14,461 nt of DNA from Geothrix sp. GTDB taxonomy: Bacteria; Acidobacteriota; Holophagae; Holophagales; Holophagaceae. Both the position numbers and the translations under genes were made by a program. The notes under the pieces are model-generated. The model did no database searches. It was not told where the DNA came from and was given only the letters and a program-made list of their open reading frames with translations. The stretch covers positions 1-14,461 of the forward strand of contig JAMPXL010000002.1 of NCBI GenBank assembly GCA_023701165.1, given 5' to 3'. This document shows, piece after piece, positions 8,753 through 14,461 of this stretch. The first letter of the stretch is position 1, and the number at the start of each line of letters is the position of its first letter.

Positions 8753-9690
8753 TGGGCCCGGCCCAAACCCTGGCGGCCATCCTCGGCCTGTCCACCGTCT
8801 CCGGCGTCAACCTCTACCTCACGGTGCTGCTGGTGGGCGCGGGGCAGCGGTTCGGCTGGATCCACGGCCTGCCCCCGGACCTGGCCATCCTGGGCCACCC
8901 CGTGGTGCTGGCTGTGGCCGGATTCCTATTTTTGGTGGAGTTCCTGGCGGACAAGGTGCCCTTCATCACCCCCATCTGGGATGGCATCCACACCTTCATC
9001 CGCCCCCTGGGCGGCGCCCTCCTGGCCCTGGGGGCCGCAGGGGACCTGCACCCCGTGGCCAAGGTGCTGGCCCTGCTGGCGGGTGGCACCATCGCCCTGG
9101 GCACCCACGGCAGCAAGATGGGCGTGCGGCTCCTGGCCCACACCTCTCCTGAACCGGCGGGGCACAGCGTCCTCAGCGTGGCCGAGGATGTGGGGGTGAT
9201 CGGCCTCCTGGCTCTGGTCTACACCCATCCGGCCGTGGCCCTGCCGGTGCTGGGGGCGATCCTGCTGGCCACGGCCCTCCTGCTGCCCATGCTGGCCCGG
9301 ACCCTGGTCTTCGTGCTTGCGGGCCTCCGCGGGGCCCTCCGCTCCCTGGTGGGACGGGGCGGCCGCGACGAGATCCCGGCCTGGGTGGAGCTGAAGCTGC
9401 TGGAGCGCGCCCCGTCGGATCCCGGGGAGGTCCTGCCCTGCTTCGCCCGCCGGGTGAAGGGTCTGCCGCGATTCCACCGGGCCTTCCTGGCCCGGGCGGG
9501 CGGCAGCTGGCACCTGGTCCACCGGCGCTGGTTCCGGACCCGGATCCTCGCCCTCGACGCGGGCCCCGGCCCGGTCCGCACCTTCCCCGGGTTCCTGTGG
9601 GATTCCGCCGTGTTCCTCCGGGACGGCAAGCCCCAGATCCTCCTCGTGGGCCGGGACTGGCGCCACGCCCTGCCGAAGCCGGAGGCCTGA
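8752..9690 (+). CDS. DUF4126-like membrane protein with soluble C-terminal extension
   Basis: The first 195 or so residues are strongly hydrophobic with several membrane helices. They start LAAILGLSTVSGVNLYLTVL and continue through a VEFLADKVPFITPIWDGIHT segment, a pattern I associate with DUF4126 proteins of unknown function. From about residue 200 the protein turns polar, with RGGRDEIPAWVELKLLERAP and GSWHLVHRRWFRTRIL. That gives a cytoplasmic-looking tail of about 110 residues, longer than the membrane domain needs. At 312 residues it is therefore larger than a bare DUF4126 domain. It is translationally coupled to the GlsB-like gene, and both are small membrane proteins of unclear role. 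The family call is from memory of the pattern; no function should be assumed. Confidence 0.8.
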   Translation: MGPAQTLAAILGLSTVSGVNLYLTVLLVGAGQRFGWIHGLPPDLAILGHPVVLAVAGFLFLVEFLADKVPFITPIWDGIHTFIRPLGGALLALGAAGDLHPVAKVLALLAGGTIALGTHGSKMGVRLLAHTSPEPAGHSVLSVAEDVGVIGLLALVYTHPAVALPVLGAILLATALLLPMLARTLVFVLAGLRGALRSLVGRGGRDEIPAWVELKLLERAPSDPGEVLPCFARRVKGLPRFHRAFLARAGGSWHLVHRRWFRTRILALDAGPGPVRTFPGFLWDSAVFLRDGKPQILLVGRDWRHALPKPEA

Positions 9691-9700
9691 GCCTCCGGCT
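9677..9700. terminator. Bidirectional hairpin between convergent genes, stop codon in the loop
   Basis: AGCCGGAGGC (9677-9686) pairs perfectly with GCCTCCGGCT (9691-9700) around the loop CTGA, whose TGA (9688-9690) is the stop of the DUF4126-like gene. It lies 12 bases from the end of the opposing protease gene. The stem is strong enough to act on transcripts from both sides, but there is no T run in either direction. Confidence 0.5.
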
Positions 9701-9711
9701 CGACCGGAATC

Positions 9712-12700
9712 CTACTTCGTCCGCACCGGATAGGGCGGGCGGACCATCTTCTGGGGCGGGGTCTTCTTCAGTTCCGCCTTCATGAGGTCGATGGCCTTCT
9801 CCAGCTGGGGATCGCGGCCCGCGAGGATGTCCTTGGGCAGCTGCTCCACCTCGATGTCCGGGGCCACGCCCTCGTTCTCCACCACCCAGCCCTTCTCGGT
9901 CCAGATGGCCAGGTTGGGGGCCGTGATGTTCCCGCCGTCCATGAGCTCGGGGAAGCCCAGGATGCCCACGAGGCCGCCCCAGGTGGGCCGGCCCACGAGG
10001 GGACCCAGGCCGAACTTGCGGAACATCCAGGGCAGCAGGTCGCCGCCGGAACCGGCGGTCTCGTCCACCAGCATGACCTTGGGCCCCTGGATGGAGGCCT
10101 GGGGCGTCTTGAGGTCCTGGCCATAGCGCATGGCCCACATGGCGATGAAGGGCCGGCGCAGCAGGTCGATGTAGTAATCCGCCACCTGGCCGCCGCCGTT
10201 GTAGCGCTCGTCGATGATCACGGCGTCCTTCTGGGCCTGGGGGTAGAAGTAGCGCTTGAAGTAGGTGTGGCCCAGGCTGGTGGTGTTGGGCACGTAGACG
10301 TAGGCCACGCGGCCCTCCGTGGCGTCGTGCACCTTCTTCAGGTTGCCCTCCACCCAGTCGCGGTTGCGCAGGCCCGCCTCGCTCGCCACGGGCACCACGG
10401 AGACCGTGCGGGCCTCCTTGCCGGCGGGGTCGCTGCCCACGGTCAGTTCCACCAGCTTCCCGGCGGTGTTCTCGAAACGGGCGAAGAGGTTCTCCGGCGC
10501 CTTCAGGTCCCGGCCGTTCACCGCCAGCAGGTACTCGCCGGGCCTCACGTTCACGCCGGGCTCCGTGAGGGGCGACCGCAGCTCGGGGCTCCAGTTCAGG
10601 CCCCCGAAGACCTTCGCGAAGCGGTAGCGGCCGTTGGCCACCTCCAGGTCCGCCCCCAGCAGGCCGCCGGGGATGGCCTTGCCCGTATCCGGGAGGTCGC
10701 CGCCGCCGCCGCGGTGGTGCCCCACGGCCAGCTCCGAGCACATCCACTGGATGACCCGGTTGAGGTCCGAGCGCGTGCCCAGGTCCGGCAGGAGGGCCGC
10801 GTACTTCGCCTTCATGGCCTTCCAGTCGGCGCCATGCATGTTGGGGGCGTAGAAGTAGTCCCGGTTGATGCGCCAGACCTCGTCGAGGATCTGGGCCCAC
10901 TCCTGGCGGGGCTCCACCTTCACCTGCAAGCCCTCCAGCGCCACCTTGCCCTTGCCGGGTTCCGGCTTGCCGGCGGTGGGGATGATCGTCACGGCCTCGC
11001 GCAGGCGGGTGAGGGCCTTCTTGCCGTCCGCCGAGAGGGCGTAGCCGTCGACCTTCTCCGCCAGCACGGTCTCCTCGCGCTTCTTCAGGTCGAAGCGGCA
11101 GAGGGCCATGGCCTCGCCCCGGTTGAAGCGGTTGGACCCACCCGCCTGGCGGCGGTAGAAGAGGGTTCCCGCTTCGCCGGCCTCCAGGTCCGCGAAGAAG
11201 GCGGCCTTGGCGGCCTCGATGGGGACGATGCGCTCGGCCAGTCCCTCGAAGTCGATGCGGACCTTCACCTCGGCCTTGCCGTCCTTCTTCTCGTCGGCCT
11301 TGGCGGCGCCGGTCTCCTCGTCGCTCTCCCTGGCCAGGGGCGAGGGGGTGTCCTTGGCCAGCACCATCAGGTAGAGGTCCCCGCGCATGAGGGCATCGGC
11401 ATTGGACTGGGCGAACCAGTCGCGCACGGGCCCGGCCTCGGTGCTGGCGGTGAAGTAGAGGTACTTGCCGCTGCGGTCGAAGACCGGTTCGCAGGCATCG
11501 GCCAATCCGTCGGTCAGGGGCGTGGACTTGTCCTCCTCCAAGGCGTAGACGTGGATGCGCAGCATCCCGGATTCCGTGTTGCGGGTGTAGGCCAGGAACC
11601 GGGCATCCGGCGACCAGTTGTGGTTCAGGGTGGGCCCGGGGGTGTAGAGCACCTCGCTGGACACGGCCTTCACGGCGCCGGTGGCGAGGTCCAGGATGCG
11701 CAGCGCCAGGGCGTTGTCCGTATAGGCGATCTTCTTCCCGTCCGGCGACCATTTGAGGTTGTCGTAGAAGCCCGCGCCCTTCAGGGCGAAGGTGCGGATC
11801 TCCCCCTTGCCGTCCTGGGCCTGGACCTTCAGCACGTACTCGCCGCCCGCATCGGACAGGTAGGCGATGGCCTTGCCGTCCGGCGACCAGACTGGATTCC
11901 GCTCATGGGCGCCAGGGGTGTTCGTGAGGTTGCGGGCATCGCCCTTCTCCGCAGGCACGCTCAGGATCTCGCCCCGGAACTCGACGGCCACCCGGCTGCC
12001 CGAAGGCGACAGGCCCAGGTTCCGCGCCCAGCGGGCGCCGGAGGCCCAGCGGCTGCGGGATTCGGGCAGATCCGCCGCCACGGCCACCTTCAGGCGCACG
12101 CTCTGGCCGGTGGCGGGATCGAAGCGGTGCAGCCAGCCCGCCTGCTCGTAGACGATGCGGCCTCCGCCGTGGCTGGCGGCCTGGATGGGGAAGTCCTTGT
12201 GCTGCGTCAGCTGGACCACCGCCTTCGTGGCCACGTCATAGCTGAAGAGGTTGAACTCCCCGGCCCGGTCGGAGACGAAGTAGACCTTCCCGCCGATCCA
12301 CATGGGGTCGATGTCATTGCAGCGCTCCGCGGGCTGGGGGATCTGCACCACCTCGTGGTCCTTCACCCGGTAGATCCACAGCCGCGAGGCCGTGCCGCCG
12401 CGGTAGTTCTTCCACTGGCGGAAGGCATCGGACAGCGGGTTGTAGACGAGGTGGCTGCCATCCGGCGAGTAGGTGGCCCGGGCGGCGTTGGGGATGGGCA
12501 GCTTCACGGGCATGCCCCCCGCCAGGGGCACGGTGAAGAGCTGGGTGTAGCGCGTGGTGTGGACCGAGCGCCCCGAGGTGAACAGCACGGCCCGGCCGTC
12601 CGGCGTCCAGTCCTGCACCACATCGGCGCCGGGATGCCAGGTGAGGCGCCGGGGCTCGCCGCCCGCGGAGGGAATCACCCAGACGTCCCCGTTCCCCTCC

Positions 12701-12969
12701 AGCCCCGCCGAGTAGGCGATCCAGGCCCCATCCGGGCTGAAGCGGGGCGTGCCGAAACACCCCCCGCGGGTGGTCAGGCGCTTCGCCGCACCGCCATCCG
12801 GCGCGCAGGTCCACAGATCGCCCGCGTAGAGGAAGGCCACCTGCCGGGCGCTCATGGCCGGGCTGGCCACCAGCCGGGTGTCCTGGAGGTCCACGGCGGG
12901 AAGCGGCTGGGCGAGGGCCGCGGCCATCACCAGGGCCAGAGGGGTCAGAGGGGTGGATCGAAGGGTCAT
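9712..12969 (-). CDS. Exported tricorn-like protease (beta-propeller, PDZ, S41 peptidase)
   Basis: This 1085-residue protein is close in length to archaeal tricorn. Residues 1 to about 25 form a signal peptide (LALVMAAALAQPLPA), so it should act in the periplasm or outside. About 30-620 is a TolB/PD40-type propeller region with repeated SPDG motifs such as WSPDGKAIAYLSDAG. After a charged stretch near 530-560 comes the catalytic core: ELAVGHHRGGGGD with His751 as the likely catalytic histidine, a PDZ domain (about 770-860) with GVNVRPGEYLLAVNGRDL, and the S41 domain with VDETAGSGGDLLPW, where Ser974 is the nucleophile, and ENEGVAPDIEVE, where Glu1033 is the likely last member. The ATG at 12969 follows AAGGA at a good distance; a frame extension to 13020 has no signal peptide at its start. 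Its role is probably degradation of peptides for nutrition or envelope turnover. It appears monocistronic and faces the isochorismatase-family gene divergently. Confidence 0.93.
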   Translation of the reverse strand: MTLRSTPLTPLALVMAAALAQPLPAVDLQDTRLVASPAMSARQVAFLYAGDLWTCAPDGGAAKRLTTRGGCFGTPRFSPDGAWIAYSAGLEGNGDVWVIPSAGGEPRRLTWHPGADVVQDWTPDGRAVLFTSGRSVHTTRYTQLFTVPLAGGMPVKLPIPNAARATYSPDGSHLVYNPLSDAFRQWKNYRGGTASRLWIYRVKDHEVVQIPQPAERCNDIDPMWIGGKVYFVSDRAGEFNLFSYDVATKAVVQLTQHKDFPIQAASHGGGRIVYEQAGWLHRFDPATGQSVRLKVAVAADLPESRSRWASGARWARNLGLSPSGSRVAVEFRGEILSVPAEKGDARNLTNTPGAHERNPVWSPDGKAIAYLSDAGGEYVLKVQAQDGKGEIRTFALKGAGFYDNLKWSPDGKKIAYTDNALALRILDLATGAVKAVSSEVLYTPGPTLNHNWSPDARFLAYTRNTESGMLRIHVYALEEDKSTPLTDGLADACEPVFDRSGKYLYFTASTEAGPVRDWFAQSNADALMRGDLYLMVLAKDTPSPLARESDEETGAAKADEKKDGKAEVKVRIDFEGLAERIVPIEAAKAAFFADLEAGEAGTLFYRRQAGGSNRFNRGEAMALCRFDLKKREETVLAEKVDGYALSADGKKALTRLREAVTIIPTAGKPEPGKGKVALEGLQVKVEPRQEWAQILDEVWRINRDYFYAPNMHGADWKAMKAKYAALLPDLGTRSDLNRVIQWMCSELAVGHHRGGGGDLPDTGKAIPGGLLGADLEVANGRYRFAKVFGGLNWSPELRSPLTEPGVNVRPGEYLLAVNGRDLKAPENLFARFENTAGKLVELTVGSDPAGKEARTVSVVPVASEAGLRNRDWVEGNLKKVHDATEGRVAYVYVPNTTSLGHTYFKRYFYPQAQKDAVIIDERYNGGGQVADYYIDLLRRPFIAMWAMRYGQDLKTPQASIQGPKVMLVDETAGSGGDLLPWMFRKFGLGPLVGRPTWGGLVGILGFPELMDGGNITAPNLAIWTEKGWVVENEGVAPDIEVEQLPKDILAGRDPQLEKAIDLMKAELKKTPPQKMVRPPYPVRTK

Positions 12970-13015
12970 GGGAGTCCTTCCATAAGAAGACGAGGTATGC
13001 CGGAGAAACCCCTCC

Positions 13016-13045
13016 ACCATGCGCCCGGGGGCTGGCCGGGGTCAA
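13016..13045 (-). promoter_or_regulatory. Candidate promoter for the tricorn-like gene
   Basis: On the minus strand TTGACC (13045-13040), the same -35 box as at 8435, is followed after 18 bases by CATGGT (13021-13016), a weak -10 match. The leader would be about 40 bases. It is the only TTGAC on the minus strand of this 122-base divergent gap, but the -10 box is poor. Confidence 0.25.
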
Positions 13046-13091
13046 GATTCCCAGGAGGCCGGTAGGCTAGGATTCCCCGTCTGGAGTTCCC

Positions 13092-13682
13092 ATGCCCCTC
13101 CTCGAAGCCTCCCGCAGCACCCTCGTCGTCATCGATTTCCAGGGCAAGCTCGTCCAGATGGTGCACCGGCCGGCCCTGGCCCTGGAGGCCACCCGCCGCC
13201 TCCTGCGGCTGGCGGACCTCTTCGCCGTGCCCGTGGTGCTCACCGAGCAGTACCCCAAGGGCATCGGTCCCACGGAGGCGAGCATCCGAGAAGCCTACGA
13301 CGCCCTGACCACCCCCAAGTTCTTCCTCGAGAAGACCGCCTTCGGCTGCTGCGGCGATGCGGGCTTCGAGGGCCTCCTCCAGCAGGCCCGGCCGGGCCTG
13401 GCCCCCGCCCGGCGGCAGGTCGTCATCGCCGGCATGGAGACCCATGTCTGCGTCATGCAGACCGTGCTGGAACTGCTGGCGTCGGGCCATGACGTCCACC
13501 TCTGCTGGGACGCCGTCAGCGGCCGGGGCGATGAATACCGGAAACACGCGCTGGACCGCATGGCCGCCGCCGGCGCCACGATCACCAACCACGAGTCCGT
13601 GGCCTTCGAGTGGGCCCGCGACAAGAACCATCCCCAGTTCAAGGCCCTGTCGGCGCTCATGAAGGAAGGCCAGCCCGGATGA
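13092..13682 (+). CDS. Isochorismatase-family cysteine hydrolase
   Basis: At 196 residues this is a typical single-domain member of the isochorismatase-like hydrolase superfamily. The Asp-Lys-Cys triad is visible: Asp15 in LVVIDFQGKL, Lys81 in FFLEKTAFGC, and Cys120 in AGMETHVCVMQT with the usual cis-peptide region before it. Family members cleave isochorismate, nicotinamide, N-carbamoyl compounds or related amides; sequence alone does not choose between them. No signal peptide is seen, so it is cytoplasmic. GGAG lies 5 bases before the ATG. The stop overlaps the start of the glycosylase-like gene as ATGA, so the two are made together. The DNA upstream (12970-13091) is shared with the divergent protease. 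Confidence 0.93.
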   Translation: MPLLEASRSTLVVIDFQGKLVQMVHRPALALEATRRLLRLADLFAVPVVLTEQYPKGIGPTEASIREAYDALTTPKFFLEKTAFGCCGDAGFEGLLQQARPGLAPARRQVVIAGMETHVCVMQTVLELLASGHDVHLCWDAVSGRGDEYRKHALDRMAAAGATITNHESVAFEWARDKNHPQFKALSALMKEGQPG

Positions 13683-14287
13683 CGCTGCCCCGCATCCAAG
13701 GCCACCCCGTCCCCGCCCTGTTCCCGGCATCCGGGGGCGTCTCCGTGATGCTCTTCGGGGAGGCGCCGGGCCCCCGGGGGGCCGATCAGTCGGGGATCCC
13801 CTTCTGGGGGGACGGCGCGGGCATCACCGTGTACCGCGCCCTGGCCGCCACGGGCCGGGCCGAGGTGCCCGAGGCGGCCTGGGAGGACTGGGACGGCGCC
13901 CGCTTCAAGGCCCTGGGCCTGGCGCCGCGGCTCATCGGCACGGCCCTCAGCAACGCCTATCCGGCCTGCCCCACCAAGGACGGCGACCATTTCCACGCCC
14001 CCTCCAACCGCGACCTGCTGGCTCCCGCCAACCTGGCCCGGCTGGCGGCGGAACTGGCCCGGGCCGCGGCGGGACAGCCGGCGCCCCCGCGCGTCATCGC
14101 CTTCGGCAAGCGGGCGGAGTGGGTGCTGGGCCGCCTGCCGGAGGCCCCGCCCTTCGAGCTCCACGCCCTGCCCCACCCCAGCGCCCAGGGGCTGCTGCAG
14201 GGGGCGCCGAACCGGGGCAAGGGCTTGAAGCTCGCGGACCTCAGGGCCGCCTGGCAGCAGCAGCTCCAGGCCCTCCTCGGGGCCTGA
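13679..14287 (+). CDS. Uracil-DNA glycosylase superfamily protein without Fe-S cysteines
   Basis: This 202-residue protein shows the motifs of the uracil-DNA glycosylase superfamily. FGEAPGPRGADQSGIPFWGD spans 26-45, a GEAPG motif followed by the G-x-PF-x-G-x-x-AG water/base-pocket motif. SNAYPACPTKDGDHF (91-105) and ALPHPSAQG (163-171) follow, the last with the HPS leucine-loop signature. Families 4 and 5 with similar motifs carry four cysteines for an Fe-S cluster, whereas this protein has only Cys97, so it belongs to another or divergent branch. Removal of uracil or another damaged base from DNA is the likely role but is not proven. It starts inside the stop of the hydrolase gene (ATGA) and ends in a clear terminator. 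The in-frame ATG at 13610 lies inside the upstream gene and was not used. Confidence 0.85.
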   Translation: MTLPRIQGHPVPALFPASGGVSVMLFGEAPGPRGADQSGIPFWGDGAGITVYRALAATGRAEVPEAAWEDWDGARFKALGLAPRLIGTALSNAYPACPTKDGDHFHAPSNRDLLAPANLARLAAELARAAAGQPAPPRVIAFGKRAEWVLGRLPEAPPFELHALPHPSAQGLLQGAPNRGKGLKLADLRAAWQQQLQALLGA

Positions 14288-14310
14288 CGCTGCTGCCAGC
14301 GTCTGTTTTC
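14286..14310 (+). terminator. Intrinsic terminator of the hydrolase-glycosylase operon
   Basis: GACGCTG (14286-14292) pairs perfectly with CAGCGTC (14297-14303) around a CTGC loop and is followed by TGTTTTC. The first two stem bases are the last two bases of the TGA stop. It is the best ordinary terminator in the window besides the riboswitch one. Confidence 0.8.
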
Positions 14311-14318
14311 AAAATAGG

Positions 14319-14461
14319 CTAGGCCCCTGCCATGGCCATCAGAGCCTCGCTGACCCGCTTCAGGTCCGTGACCATCCCCGCGATGGCGTTGGTCGCCTGG
14401 GTCTGCTCGTGGGTATGGGAGGCCAGCTCTTTGGAGTAGTCCACCACCTGGGCCATGGACG
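14319..14461 (-). CDS. Probable methyl-accepting chemotaxis protein, C-terminal end (start outside window)
   Basis: Only the last 46 complete codons are present. They read MAQVVDYSKELASHTHEQTQ, then ATNAIAGMVTDLKRVSEALM and AMAGA. The heptad-like pattern of small and hydrophobic residues, with Glu/Gln-rich turns such as HTHEQTQATNAI, resembles the descending helix of the signalling coiled coil at the end of chemotaxis receptors. The stop is a TAG at 14321-14319. Too little is present to say whether it has a membrane or sensor domain. Another long coiled-coil protein is possible. Confidence 0.6.
   Translation of the reverse strand, partial: SMAQVVDYSKELASHTHEQTQATNAIAGMVTDLKRVSEALMAMAGA

Noticed and set aside
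9173..11752. Long minus-strand open frame in another phase of the protease gene
   Set aside because: It overlaps the real S41 frame, is rich in Arg, Gly and Pro without motifs, and runs into the opposing DUF4126-like gene.
11600..12800. Repeated GTCCGGCGACCA-like stretches in the protease gene
   Set aside because: They encode the repeated SPDG motif of the beta-propeller blades, so they are protein repeats and not a DNA element.
10267..13065. A 932-codon open frame on the plus strand
   Set aside because: It is antisense to the tricorn-like gene, which has clear domains, a ribosome-binding site and a signal peptide. Its translation is low-complexity (G, A, V, H, R rich) with no motif, as expected for the shadow of a GC-rich gene.
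13063..13073. TAGGCTAGG, also found at 14315-14323, as a shared promoter or regulatory motif
   Set aside because: Two copies of a 9-mer are weak evidence, no -35 partner is visible for the first copy, and the second contains the stop codon of the opposing gene.

Overview
The window is GC-rich, tightly packed bacterial chromosome with ordinary housekeeping and accessory genes. I see no rRNA, tRNA, CRISPR array, transposase, integrase or phage gene. A very GC-rich genome with a cobalamin-dependent MetH, an SAM-I riboswitch upstream of a direct-sulfhydrylation methionine operon, an exported tricorn-type protease and a chemotaxis receptor would fit an Acidobacteriota member of the Holophagae/Geothrix kind. 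That assignment is inference from gene content, not proof.

Region 1 (1-6587, + strand) is a methionine block. It starts inside metH, whose last three domains are present. After a 467-base gene-free stretch comes an operon of metY (O-acetylhomoserine sulfhydrylase), metX (homoserine O-acetyltransferase), an aspartate kinase and a short-chain dehydrogenase/reductase (SDR). The gene-free stretch holds a well-conserved SAM-I (S-box) riboswitch, its intrinsic terminator, and a 104-base palindromic repeat built from CTCCGTG units. All three junctions in the operon are 4-base ATGA overlaps, so the four proteins are probably translationally coupled and shut off together when S-adenosylmethionine is plentiful. 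The kinase feeds aspartate toward homoserine, MetX activates homoserine, MetY makes homocysteine, and MetH methylates it. The SDR has no textbook role in this route and is the most interesting operon member.

Region 2 (6594-8411) holds an exported zinc-ribbon protein and a 77-residue orphan, both on the minus strand. Diverging from them is a second SDR whose ribosome-binding site lies in a nested inverted repeat.

Region 3 (8435-9690) is a two-gene membrane operon, a GlsB/YeaQ-type small protein and a DUF4126-like protein, behind a recognisable promoter. Region 4 (9712-12969, minus) is a large exported tricorn-like protease. Region 5 (13092-14287, +) is an isochorismatase-family hydrolase coupled to a uracil-DNA-glycosylase-superfamily protein and ended by a good terminator. 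The window closes in the C-terminal end of a probable methyl-accepting chemotaxis protein on the minus strand.

The main unexplained structures are a cluster of four hairpins with foreign codon use inside the metH interdomain linker, the palindromic repeat in the met operon leader, and several gene ends where the stop codon lies in or against an inverted repeat.
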